From assembly GCF_019049855.1 (NCBI RefSeq), contig NZ_JAHLSY010000004.1:86495-150494 (forward strand): a DNA stretch of 64,000 bases, written 5' to 3'. Every line of letters starts with the position of its first letter. Within the stretch, counting starts at the first letter, position 1. The notes beneath the pieces are model-generated. The model was not told where the DNA came from and searched no databases. It saw nothing but the letters and a program-made list of their open reading frames with translations. Shown here in pieces: positions 52,621 to 63,887 of this stretch. The position numbers were made by a program, and so were the translations under genes. This DNA is from Hydrogenophilus thiooxidans (GTDB taxonomy: Bacteria > Pseudomonadota > Gammaproteobacteria > Burkholderiales > Rhodocyclaceae).

Positions 52621-53762
52621 CCGCGATGCTGGTGCGGACGACGCCGTATTATCCACATCACCTCGCACTGGGGGCCGAAATGATGGAAAAGGGCGGATGG
52701 CTCCGCCCCGCCTTCTATACGTCGCCGGCGGAGGAAGTGCTGCACACGCGGACGGCGGTCGGCATCTTCGACGTTCATTCGATGGGTAAATTCGAGGTCG
52801 TCGGCCGCGAGGCGTTCCGCCTCATGCAGTATGCGATGACGAACGACTTGCGCCGCATCGAAAAGGGCCGCCAGGGCATCTATACGTGCCTGTGCAACGA
52901 CCAAGGCGGCATCGTCGACGACGTCATCGTCTACTACCTGGACGACGAACGGTTTTACCTGATCACGAACACGCTGTCGCGGGAAAAAGTCGGCCGGCGG
53001 CTGACCGAGCTTCGCGACCGACTGTCCGCAGACGCCTGGGTCGTCGACGTGACGAACGCGACGGCGTATCTGGCCGTGCAGGGGCCGAAGTCCGCCGAAG
53101 TGACGGCGGCTCTGTTCGGCGACGGGATATGCGGATTGCGCTATTTCGAAATGGCCTGGTTCCGGTTTTCCGGCGTCGACGTGCTGGTGACGCGGACGGG
53201 TTACACCGGGGAACTCGGCTACGAGCTGCATTTTCCGTCGGAATACGCGTATCGGATGTGGGAATGCGTCATGGAAGCCGGGCGCCCGTCCGACATCCGG
53301 CCGGTCGGCGGATACGCGATCCAAATGCTGCGCGCGGAGAAGGGCTATCGCGCGTACGGCACCGACATGGACGAAAGCAACAATCCGTACGAGGCCGGTC
53401 TCGGCTGGACGGTCCGCCTGGACAAAGGGGAATTCGCCGGCCGTAGCGCGCTCGACGAGATTCGGCGGCGCGGCGTGACGCGAAAACTGACCGGCTTTCG
53501 GCTGGACGTGGAAACGGACGCGCTGCCCGGCAAAGGAACCGCCCTGTTCGTCGGCGGGGCGAATGCCGGCCGGCTGACGACCGTTTCGCCGAGCCCGACG
53601 CTCGGATGCGTCATCGCGATGGGATATGTCGACGTTTCGTTCGCCGGAACGTCAGCGTTCGAACTCGAAGGCGGGCGCGGAATCGCCCGCGCGGCGGCCG
53701 TGCCGTTTTACGATCCGGAAGCAAGACGCTTGAAAACGGAGGTATCCCGAGTTGGAAAGTAA
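52617..53762 (+). CDS. GcvT-like folate-dependent aminomethyltransferase family protein
   Basis: A 381-residue protein of the glycine-cleavage T-protein family. It has EEVLHTRTAVGIFDVHSMGKFEVVGREAFRLMQYAMTNDL, GIYTCLCNDQGGIVDDVIVYYL, LAVQGPKSAEV, VLVTRTGYTGELGYELHFP, and LRAEKGYRAYGTDMDESNNPYEAGLGW, in the normal order. Folate-binding residues (Asp/Asn, Tyr, Glu) seem present. No gcvH or gcvP is nearby, so it may be a related methyltransferase with another substrate. The TTG start overlaps the previous stop (TTGA) and follows GGGGAGG; ATG at 52626 is the alternative. Confidence 0.8.
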   Translation: MTAMLVRTTPYYPHHLALGAEMMEKGGWLRPAFYTSPAEEVLHTRTAVGIFDVHSMGKFEVVGREAFRLMQYAMTNDLRRIEKGRQGIYTCLCNDQGGIVDDVIVYYLDDERFYLITNTLSREKVGRRLTELRDRLSADAWVVDVTNATAYLAVQGPKSAEVTAALFGDGICGLRYFEMAWFRFSGVDVLVTRTGYTGELGYELHFPSEYAYRMWECVMEAGRPSDIRPVGGYAIQMLRAEKGYRAYGTDMDESNNPYEAGLGWTVRLDKGEFAGRSALDEIRRRGVTRKLTGFRLDVETDALPGKGTALFVGGANAGRLTTVSPSPTLGCVIAMGYVDVSFAGTSAFELEGGRGIARAAAVPFYDPEARRLKTEVSRVGK

Positions 53763-54939
53763 AACGATCGGCAAGATGATCCCGTTGTTTTACGCCTATC
53801 GTGTCGTCTCGCGGTTTTATCTCTATTTGCCCGTGATGGTCGTTTTTCTGCTCGGGCAAAATCTTTCATACCCGGAAGTCGGTCTCGTGCTCGCCGCATA
53901 CGGTTTCGCGGTGATGGTCTCCAAGCCGCTGGTCGGAATCGCGCTCGACATATGGCCGAAAAAAGCCGTTCTGTTTGCGGGGGAATGGATGAAATGCCTC
54001 GGCGTCGCCGGCCTCGCCTGGGACGGCAACTCGGTCGCCAAGCTGATCGTGGCGCAGGCGGTGATCGGATTCGGTTTTTCCTGCACGCAGGGGACGGACT
54101 CGATGCTGCTTTCGCAATGGACGGAAAAAAGCGGCGATTCCTCGGCGTACCGGAAGATCGAGTCGAAGTCGCAAAGCTACATTTTCATCGCTGTTCTCGT
54201 CTCCGGCGTGGCGGGAGCGCTTCTGGCCGAGATCGACATCCGGATGCCGTTTTACCTGACGGTTCCGTTCAATTTCGTCGCGGCGTTTCTTGCGCTCGGT
54301 TTCCGCGAGGAATTCCGCCCGCGGCTGCCGCAATTCCGCTTCCGGCGGCGCGGAGAAGCCGGATCCGCCGGAATTCTCCGGAAGACGGCTCACGTCGTCT
54401 CGTTCTACGCCGTCAACCGCGCGACGATCATGGCGTACTACGTGCTTGCGCTGCCGCTGCTTCTGTTCGTGCAGGCGGACGTGTCGGTCGGCTATTTCGG
54501 CGTTTTTCTCGGGCTGTTCTCGCTGACGGCGTTTCTGGCCGGGCAATGGCTGAACCGTCTGGCGGCCGGGTTCGGCGAAGGGGTGCTTTGGGCGGCGGTG
54601 CCCTGCTGTATTCTGGCTTCATCCCTCCTTTTGATGTCCGACCGGCCGTGGGCGTATTGGCCGGCGCCCGTCCTGCTCGGGTTTGCGGCGGGCGTCGTGC
54701 GGCCGCTGGCTTACGGATTTTTTCAGAAAGAGGCCGAGCCGGTCCGCAAGGCTGCGATCGCGTCGGCGGAATTTTGGTTCGCCTTGTTTAACGCCGGCTT
54801 CGTGCTGGCGCTGGCGGCGCTCTTCGACTGGAGCGTCCGCGGCGGTCTCGCCGCGGTGATGGCGGCGGTGGCGGCGCTGTCGCTCTGCCAGCTTTTCTGG
54901 AGGGGCAAACCGGAAACGCGTGTTTCGAAAACGGTCTGA
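53752..54939 (+). CDS. MFS transporter
   Basis: A 395-residue protein with about 12 predicted transmembrane helices. The loop GIALDIWPKKAVLFAGEW after the second helix is a form of the MFS loop 2-3 signature. TTG start after GGAGG, overlapping the GcvT-like gene by 11 bases, so co-translated. The operon position suggests it exports or imports the product or substrate of the YrdC-domain and GcvT-like proteins. Substrate unknown. Confidence 0.78.
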   Translation: MESKTIGKMIPLFYAYRVVSRFYLYLPVMVVFLLGQNLSYPEVGLVLAAYGFAVMVSKPLVGIALDIWPKKAVLFAGEWMKCLGVAGLAWDGNSVAKLIVAQAVIGFGFSCTQGTDSMLLSQWTEKSGDSSAYRKIESKSQSYIFIAVLVSGVAGALLAEIDIRMPFYLTVPFNFVAAFLALGFREEFRPRLPQFRFRRRGEAGSAGILRKTAHVVSFYAVNRATIMAYYVLALPLLLFVQADVSVGYFGVFLGLFSLTAFLAGQWLNRLAAGFGEGVLWAAVPCCILASSLLLMSDRPWAYWPAPVLLGFAAGVVRPLAYGFFQKEAEPVRKAAIASAEFWFALFNAGFVLALAALFDWSVRGGLAAVMAAVAALSLCQLFWRGKPETRVSKTV

Positions 54940-54957
54940 CCGCCTGACGGGAACGGC

Positions 54958-54987
54958 TTGACGCCCGGCCCGGAAACGGGGTACGAT
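54958..54987 (+). promoter_or_regulatory. sigma-A-type promoter before the aminotransferase gene
   Basis: TTGACG (54958-54963), 18-base spacer, TACGAT (54982-54987). It is 38 bases before the start codon, and suggests that the aminotransferase is transcribed separately from the MFS gene. Confidence 0.5.
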
Positions 54988-55024
54988 TAATGCCAGAAAT
55001 CATAGGTGAAGGGGACCGCGTATC

Positions 55025-56209
55025 ATGCTGGGACTGTCCAGCCGGGTGAAAGCCATCTCCCCGTCCGCGACGCTCGCGATCGACACGCGCGTCAAGGAAA
55101 TGATCCAAAAAGGCGAGGACGTCATCAACCTGAGCGTCGGCGAACCCGACACGCCGACGCCGCTTAGGGCGTCCTACCGGGCGATCGAGGGCATCGTGAA
55201 CGGGTTTACGAAATACACGAACTCGTCGGGGATCGTCGAGCTGAGAAAACGCCTGGCGCGCAAGCTGGCCGAGGAAAACGGTCTGGAATACGACCCCGAG
55301 CAGATCGTCGTGTCGGTCGGCGGCAAACATTCGCTGTACAACGCCTTCATGGCGATCTGCAACCCCGGCGACGAAGTCGTATTGCCCGCGCCGTACTGGG
55401 TCAGCTACATCGAGCAGATCAAGCTCGCCGACGCCGTCCCCGTCGTCGTGCCGACGGACGAATCGACGGGGTTCAAGCTGACGCCGGAAAAGCTGGCGTC
55501 GGCGATCACGCCGCGGACGAAAGCGCTCGTGCTGAACAGTCCGAGCAATCCGACCGGCGCGGCGTATACCCGGGAAGAACTGCAGGCGCTCGCTTGCGTC
55601 GTTGCCGAGCGCGACATGTACGTCGTCAGCGACGAAATTTACGAAAAGCTGCTGTATACGGGCGAACACGTCAGCATCGCCGCGCTGGGGCCCGCGCTGA
55701 AAGAGCGCACGCTCGTCGTCAACGGTTTTTCCAAGGCGTTCGGCATGACCGGCTGGCGGCTCGGCTACATGGCGGGGCCGAAAGACGTCATGAAGGCCGT
55801 CGCCGACTTCCAGAGCCACGTCACGTCCAACGTAACGTCGATCGCCCAGCTCGCCGCGCTCGGCGCGCTGGACGACTACGACCCGGCGCAGCGCGAAATG
55901 TTCCGCGAACGGCTCGAATACGTCTACGGCCGCGTCGCCGCGATGAAACACGTCCGCTGCGTTAAGCCGCAGGGCGCGTTCTACGTGTTTCCCAACGTCG
56001 GCGACTGTTTCGGCAAAACGTTCCGCGGCGCCGTCATCTGCGACGCCGACCACCTGTGCGAGCTGATTCTCGAACATTGCCGGGTCGGCGTCGTGGCGGG
56101 AACAGGCTTCGGGGCGCCGCGCAACATTCGGATTTCTTACGCAGTCCGCCTGGAACGGCTGCGCGAGGCGATGGACAGGCTGGAGCGGTTTTTCGCGGAA
56201 ATCGAGTGA
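55025..56209 (+). CDS. class I pyridoxal-phosphate aminotransferase (aspartate aminotransferase type)
   Basis: A 394-residue enzyme of the thermophile/Firmicutes AspB type. It has LSSRVKAISPSATLAIDTRVKEM, INLSVGEPDTPTP, YTNSSGIVELR, the conserved Asn/Pro segment LVLNSPSNPTGAAYTREEL, VSDEIYEKLLY, and the PLP lysine in VNGFSKAFGMTGWRLGYMAGP. It transfers amino groups between aspartate (or other amino acids) and 2-oxoglutarate. Own promoter upstream; converges with the mnmA fragment. Confidence 0.9.
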   Translation: MLGLSSRVKAISPSATLAIDTRVKEMIQKGEDVINLSVGEPDTPTPLRASYRAIEGIVNGFTKYTNSSGIVELRKRLARKLAEENGLEYDPEQIVVSVGGKHSLYNAFMAICNPGDEVVLPAPYWVSYIEQIKLADAVPVVVPTDESTGFKLTPEKLASAITPRTKALVLNSPSNPTGAAYTREELQALACVVAERDMYVVSDEIYEKLLYTGEHVSIAALGPALKERTLVVNGFSKAFGMTGWRLGYMAGPKDVMKAVADFQSHVTSNVTSIAQLAALGALDDYDPAQREMFRERLEYVYGRVAAMKHVRCVKPQGAFYVFPNVGDCFGKTFRGAVICDADHLCELILEHCRVGVVAGTGFGAPRNIRISYAVRLERLREAMDRLERFFAEIE

Positions 56210-56244
56210 ACGCGCGGGCATCACCGGTCGTACCGTCTGCGCGG

Positions 56245-59480
<3,236 letters not shown>

Positions 59481-59484
<4 letters not shown>

Positions 59485-60275
59485 AGGCGCGCAGCGATCG
59501 GGAAACTGCTCTGGCGTACGGCTGGCACAGCGTGACGACGATGCTGCGTGTCGCGCCGCAACGCATCGTGCAACTCCATGTGGCAGTGGAGCGCAAAAGC
59601 GATGCGCGTGTGCAAGGCCTGATCCAGAAAGCCGAGGCGGCTTCTGTCCCGGTGGTGTGGGTCGAGCGGTCGTTTCTGACGAAGTGGATCGGACACGGCC
59701 GCCATCAAGGCGTGGTGGCAACCCTCAACCCAGATGCTCGGACGGTCACGCTCGAAGCGGTGCTGCCCAACAGCATGGAGTACCCCAATCCGGCGGCGCG
59801 CCAGCTGCTGATGCCGCCGCTCTACCTGGTGCTCGATGGTGTGACCGACCCGCACAACCTGGGGGCCTGCCTGCGCACCGCCGACGCGACGGGCGTGCGC
59901 GCGGTGATCGTTCCCAAAGATCGTTCGGTGGGGATCACGCCTGTGGTGCGCAAAGTCGCGAGCGGCGCTGCCGAAACCGTGCCGGTCGTTTTCGTGACCA
60001 ATCTGGCGCGAGCGCTCGAGCAGCTCAAAGCCTCGGGCGTTTGGGTCGTCGGATTGGCGGGCGAGGGTGACCAGTGGCTCGCAACCTGCGATCTTTCCGG
60101 TCCCTTGGCGCTCGTATTGGGTGCCGAAGGCGAGGGGCTGCGACCGCTCACACGCGCGCATTGCGATTTCTTAGCGCGGCTGCCGATGCTTGGTGTCGTC
60201 GAAAGTCTTAACGTTTCCGTTGCTGCAGGGGTTGCTCTCTACGAAGTAGTGCGGCGCCGCTTCGACAGGGTTTAA
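59481..60275 (+). CDS. rlmB: 23S rRNA (guanosine-2'-O-)-methyltransferase RlmB
   Basis: A 264-residue SPOUT methyltransferase that methylates G2251 of 23S rRNA. It has an N-terminal L30e-like domain and the three SPOUT motifs: LDGVTDPHNLGACLRTADATGV, LVLGAEGEGLRPLTR and VESLNVSVAAGVALYE. GTG start overlaps the rnr stop (GTGA). The rnr-rlmB pairing is standard in beta- and gammaproteobacteria. Confidence 0.96.
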
Positions 60276-60310
60276 GGCGTCGCGTCCTCCTTTGCGCTGC
60301 GTCATTCCAT

Positions 60311-60338
60311 GGCCGTCGCGTGACGGCCTTCTCTTTTA
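60311..60338 (+). terminator. Rho-independent terminator after rlmB
   Basis: Stem GGCCGTC/GACGGCC with 4-base loop, followed by TTCTCTTTT. Confidence 0.75.
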
Positions 60339-60341
60339 CTA

Positions 60342-60371
60342 TTGACAATAATGATTCTCATTATCTATAAT
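60342..60371 (+). promoter_or_regulatory. Fur-controlled promoter
   Basis: TTGACA (60342-60347), 18-base spacer, TATAAT (60366-60371): a near-perfect promoter. The spacer contains AATAATGATTCTCATTATC (60347-60365), 16 of 19 matches to the Fur box GATAATGATAATCATTATC. Bound Fe-Fur would block RNA polymerase, so the operon should be induced when iron is low. Confidence 0.85.
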
Positions 60372-60394
60372 GTTCTTGAAACAAGCATGAGGGA

Positions 60395-60517
60395 ATGAGC
60401 GCAGTGGCAAATCAAGCACGGACGGGTGCCGAACGGGTTTCGCAATGGCTCACCCTTATCTCAGCGGTGGTTGCGGTAACGCTGTCTGTTTTGGATTGGC
60501 TCTACTGGGGGCGCTAA
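60395..60517 (+). CDS. small membrane peptide
   Basis: A 40-residue peptide: a hydrophilic start (MSAVANQARTGAERVSQW), then one hydrophobic helix (LTLISAVVAVTLSVLDWLYW) and a final Gly-Arg. GAGGGA immediately precedes the ATG. The TAA overlaps the ATG of the EAL gene (TAATG), which is typical of real coupled genes. An alternative reading uses a longer start of the EAL protein (60445), which would overlap it in another frame. Function unknown. Confidence 0.5.
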   Translation: MSAVANQARTGAERVSQWLTLISAVVAVTLSVLDWLYWGR

Positions 60518-61395
60518 TGGCCGAGAGCGGGTGCGTAAAAAGAGCGATTACGGAGCGGATGGTGCAAACCGCAGCGTCGCTTGAACCCCATTTTGCACCT
60601 GAGGTTCTTTTTGCTGCGGTGATCGAAGGAGTACCTGCGGTCGAATATCAGCCCATTGTCCGTTTGGAAGATGGCGCAATCATTGGGTACGAAGCTTTGG
60701 CTCGGTTTTCGGCATGGGGGCGGGCGATTCCACCGGATCAGCTTTTTGCAGCGCTTCATAGCAACACGATGCTACTTCACTACGCCGAATGGAAGTGCAA
60801 GGCGATTCAGTTGGCTCTGGCACCTAAGAAAGGGCTTTTGTTTCTCAATTTGGAGCCCGACGCGTGGCATCAAGGTCAATGCGGCAACTGGGTGGATCCC
60901 TATCTCGAATTGTTTGCTGCGGCTCGCGAACGGTTGGTCGTCGAAATCGACGAAAGTTGTCATCTTCATGCTGCAACCATATCCGGAACCCTTGCCGAAC
61001 GGTTGGCTGAACGGGGCATTGCGGTTGCTATCGACGATTTGACCCCAACGCACGGTATTGCCTTGCGATCGCTTTACCAATACGCGGCATTTCTCAAATT
61101 CGATCGTGCCTTTCTGCAAGAGGGGAGCAAACGCAATCCTTTTTTCGAACATCTTTTCGCTGCGGCGAAAGAGAGTGGTGCCACATTGGTGTTGGAAGGT
61201 GTCGAACGGGCGGAAGATCTTTCGTTTGCGGCGGCGCTCGGTTTCGATTGTGTCCAAGGGTTCTATTTCGCCGACCGAATCATTAGAAGACAAGGAACGA
61301 CACAGCTCTGGCGGAGGTTGTGGCGCGAGCGCCGTGCCTGCATGGGTTGTCAAATCGCGTGTGGTGCACATCGTGAGGAGGTAATTCATGAATAA
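60517..61395 (+). CDS. EAL-domain c-di-GMP phosphodiesterase
   Basis: A 292-residue, almost single-domain EAL protein without PAS or membrane segments. The active-site motifs are kept: YEALARF, LFLNLEPDAW, VVEIDESC, VAIDDLTP, LKFDRAFL, LVLEGVE and VQGFYFA. Therefore it probably hydrolyses c-di-GMP. It ends with a Cys-containing tail (RRACMGCQIACGAH) that could bind a metal or iron-sulfur cluster. ATG 60517 is chosen for the TAATG overlap with the small peptide; 60445 is possible. Iron limitation (Fur) would raise it and lower c-di-GMP. Confidence 0.82.
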   Translation: MAESGCVKRAITERMVQTAASLEPHFAPEVLFAAVIEGVPAVEYQPIVRLEDGAIIGYEALARFSAWGRAIPPDQLFAALHSNTMLLHYAEWKCKAIQLALAPKKGLLFLNLEPDAWHQGQCGNWVDPYLELFAAARERLVVEIDESCHLHAATISGTLAERLAERGIAVAIDDLTPTHGIALRSLYQYAAFLKFDRAFLQEGSKRNPFFEHLFAAAKESGATLVLEGVERAEDLSFAAALGFDCVQGFYFADRIIRRQGTTQLWRRLWRERRACMGCQIACGAHREEVIHE

Positions 61396-62653
61396 ATCCG
61401 CTGGGTCGTTACCAATGACCGTCGTCTCTGGGGTACGAAAAGGGCGCAAGCGACTCTGGGAATTGGAGGAAAAGCTCCACTGTCCCATCATCGGTTCCTG
61501 TCTGACCGTGGCTGAGGTGGCAAAGCTCCTGAAGCGTTTTGGCTATGTCAATGATAAAGCGCGTTCGTTCGAAGTGCATGTGACGGCAGTAGGTCTTGCG
61601 AAGACCCGCAACGAGGTCAGCGAACGATTGCACAAGCGACTGGACGAAAAATGGCGTGTCGCGCTGACTCTGGTTGCCCAAATCAAAAGTAGCGAAGCGT
61701 TGCGTGCGTACTGGACAGAATCGTTTGCGCGCGGAGAAGTGGCGGGCGCCTTTTGGGCCGTCGTGACGCACCCATTGGTGACGTCAGAATTGGCCCATAG
61801 CTGTTACGAAGATCTTCATATGCTTTCTCATCAAATCGGCGCTGGCCTGGCTGCAGATGTGCGCAGACTCAAATGGCTTGACGAGGAACGGACCCGTCTT
61901 TTGCAAGAAAACCAAAAACTGCAGGCGCGTGTCCATGATCTTTCCCAACAGCTGGGCGAGCGGACTCAAGCCATGCTGAATCTCAAGGCACAGGTCGACC
62001 GCGCAGAAGAAGCACGAGAACGGTTGGTGCAAAAGTGGCGTGCCGAATGTGAAATGCTTCGTGACGCGGCAGAAGAAGGTGGTAAGGCACTGGCGCGAAT
62101 CGAATCGCTCAAAGCTCGTGTCGAGACCCTGGAGTCCGAACTGGTGGCGGCGTTGCGTGATCGAGATTTTTGGCGCGAAGAGTTGGAGGCGATACGTAAG
62201 GAACACGCGGCGCTCGAACAGCTGCTGGTGTCGCAACAAACCGAATCGGTTTTAACGGCGTCTTGCGAGAACGAAGCGGATTGTGGCGCATGCCAATATC
62301 GGTACCGATGCGTTTTGTGCGTTGGCGGACGTACGAATTTGGCGCCACATCTTCGCGATTTTGCGAAACGTTTCGGGCTGGAAGTGCGTTTTCACGACGG
62401 CGGATTGGAAGACGCGCTCCAGCGCTTACCAGAGCAGCTCAAGGGCGTCGATGCCGTCGTCGTTACGGTTGGAGCGGTATCTCACCAAGCTTACTACCGT
62501 GTCAAGCATTTCTGCAAACAATCGGGAAAGCCATGCCTGTTGATCCGAAATGCCAGTATGGGAGGATTCGCCGTTGCGATCCAGTCCTTGATGCAGGGGG
62601 AAGTTGAGCTTGCATCCCAGGGGTTGCCTGCGGTCAAAAGACTGACGAACTGA
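61388..62653 (+). CDS. DUF2325 coiled-coil protein
   Basis: A 421-residue cytoplasmic protein. A helical N-terminal region (1-150) is followed by a long coiled coil (about 155-285, from RTRLLQENQKLQARVHDLSQQ on) and a C-terminal DUF2325 domain (about 315-415: LCVGGRTNLAPHLRDFAKRFG, VDAVVVTVGAVSHQAYYRVK, IRNASMGGF). Before the domain lies a cysteine cluster, CENEADCGACQYRYRCVLC, with five Cys spaced like a metal or Fe-S site. AGGAGG precedes the ATG, which overlaps the EAL stop. DUF2325 has no assigned function. Co-expression with bfd/bfr links it to iron. Confidence 0.85.
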   Translation: MNKSAGSLPMTVVSGVRKGRKRLWELEEKLHCPIIGSCLTVAEVAKLLKRFGYVNDKARSFEVHVTAVGLAKTRNEVSERLHKRLDEKWRVALTLVAQIKSSEALRAYWTESFARGEVAGAFWAVVTHPLVTSELAHSCYEDLHMLSHQIGAGLAADVRRLKWLDEERTRLLQENQKLQARVHDLSQQLGERTQAMLNLKAQVDRAEEARERLVQKWRAECEMLRDAAEEGGKALARIESLKARVETLESELVAALRDRDFWREELEAIRKEHAALEQLLVSQQTESVLTASCENEADCGACQYRYRCVLCVGGRTNLAPHLRDFAKRFGLEVRFHDGGLEDALQRLPEQLKGVDAVVVTVGAVSHQAYYRVKHFCKQSGKPCLLIRNASMGGFAVAIQSLMQGEVELASQGLPAVKRLTN

Positions 62654-62663
62654 GGAGATCACT

Positions 62664-62951
62664 GTGTACGCTTGCATCTGTTTCGCAGTGAAAGAGCGTG
62701 AGGTACGCGAAGCGGTATCGAAGGGTGTGGTGCGCATGAGCGATTTGTGCGCCAAGCTCGGTATTGGAACGAGGTGTGGGCGTTGCGTTTGTGCGCTCCG
62801 CGAAATTGTCCGCGAAGAAACTAAGGTAATAAAGGAGATTACGATTGATGATTGCGAAAAAGCGATCGATGATAGATTCTTGCAGAAAGGATGTGGTTTT
62901 GCTACGCTAAACGAAGTGAAATCGCACAAGGAATGGATTTATGAAAGGTGA
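62664..62951 (+). CDS. bfd: bacterioferritin-associated ferredoxin
   Basis: A 95-residue [2Fe-2S] protein. It has the Bfd cysteines: CxC at the start (YACICFAV) and [15 protein letters not shown]. It reduces the heme of bacterioferritin to release stored iron. It is about 30 residues longer than E. coli Bfd; the extra C-terminal part has another Cys and overlaps bfr. GTG start after GGAG. Co-transcribed with bfr under Fur. Confidence 0.87.
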   Translation: MYACICFAVKEREVREAVSKGVVRMSDLCAKLGIGTRCGRCVCALREIVREETKVIKEITIDDCEKAIDDRFLQKGCGFATLNEVKSHKEWIYER

Positions 62952-63420
62952 TCCGAAAGTACTCCAGCTTCTCAATGACGCGTTGAAAAACGAATTGACG
63001 GCGGTCAATCAGTATTTTCTTCATGCGCGGATGTATCAGAACTGGGGCTATCATGCGCTCGCAGAGGTAGAGTATCGCGAGTCCATTGAAGAGATGAAAC
63101 ACGCGGATCGTTTGATTCAACGTATCCTCTTTTTAGAAGGGTTGCCCAATTTGCAAGATCTGGGGCGGCTGAGGATCGGGGAGAACGTGCCGGAGTGTCT
63201 CAAAGCAGATCGGGCGTTAGAAGAAGCTGCGATAGCACAATTGCGCAGCGCAATCGCCTACTGTGAATCGGTTCGTGATTTCGTTTCGCGTGATCTGCTG
63301 AGTGATCTGCTCGATGATTCGGAAGAACATTATGATTGGGCGGATACCCAGTTGGAATTGATCGAAGCGCTCGGCTTGCAAAACTACTTGCAAAGTGCGA
63401 TGGGGAAAATTGATTCCTAA
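62941..63420 (+). CDS. bfr: bacterioferritin
   Basis: A 159-residue 24-mer heme ferritin. Ferroxidase residues Glu18 ([12 protein letters not shown]), Glu51 and His54 ([10 protein letters not shown]), and the later Glu and His (DSEEHYDW) are present, as is Met52, the heme axial ligand. It is almost collinear with E. coli Bfr. The ATG overlaps bfd by 11 bases. Its position in a Fur-repressed unit is unusual, since many bfr genes are induced by iron; together with bfd it may serve iron release. Confidence 0.95.
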   Translation: MKGDPKVLQLLNDALKNELTAVNQYFLHARMYQNWGYHALAEVEYRESIEEMKHADRLIQRILFLEGLPNLQDLGRLRIGENVPECLKADRALEEAAIAQLRSAIAYCESVRDFVSRDLLSDLLDDSEEHYDWADTQLELIEALGLQNYLQSAMGKIDS

Positions 63421-63494
63421 TTGGCATAAATAATTTATTTTGAAAATATAGTTATTGTTATGTGTTTGATCGGTGCTGGAAAAGAGGAGCTAAC

Positions 63495-63887
63495 ATGAAA
63501 AACCGCATTTTTGCCACGGTACTTGGCGTGAGTTTGGCTTTGGGGAGTTTTGCGCTGACAGCAGCCGAGCCAGAAGGGCGTCCCGCGCACCGTGAAGTGT
63601 CGATTCCGACTACGGCCTCAGCGGCGTGGAAAATTTTGCGCCAAGACGGAGCTGCGCTGAAACAATATCTTGAGAAGAAAACGTTGACCCCGATGGATCT
63701 CCATGAGATCCACATGCTTTCCTACACCTTGGAGGTTGCTGTTCATCGCTTGCGCTCCGAGTGGGAGCAGATCGCGAACGATCTAGAAGAGATGCACAAG
63801 AACAGTGAGTCGGGCAATGCTGAGAAAACGCGGCAACACGGTCAGGCTTTCCTCGACGCGGTCTCACGCGTCAAGGGTTGTAAATAA
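63495..63887 (+). CDS. small exported protein (DUF6746-like)
   Basis: A 130-residue protein with signal peptide (KNRIFATVLGVSLALGSFALTAAEP). The mature part is helical: AWKILRQDGAALKQYLEKKTLTPMDLHEIHMLSYTLEVAVHRL and a C-terminal HGQAFLDAVSRVKGCK. The LxPxDLHEIHxLSYTLExA pattern recalls periplasmic DUF6746-type proteins, an identification from memory. It is 74 bases after bfr and preceded by GAGGAG. It may have its own promoter in the A/T-rich gap. Bases 63888-64000 hold nothing I can assign. Confidence 0.65.
   Translation: MKNRIFATVLGVSLALGSFALTAAEPEGRPAHREVSIPTTASAAWKILRQDGAALKQYLEKKTLTPMDLHEIHMLSYTLEVAVHRLRSEWEQIANDLEEMHKNSESGNAEKTRQHGQAFLDAVSRVKGCK

Noticed and set aside
63421..63494. 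Second Fur box before the small exported protein
   Set aside because: The gap is A/T-rich but no 19-base match comparable to the one at 60347-60365 can be aligned.
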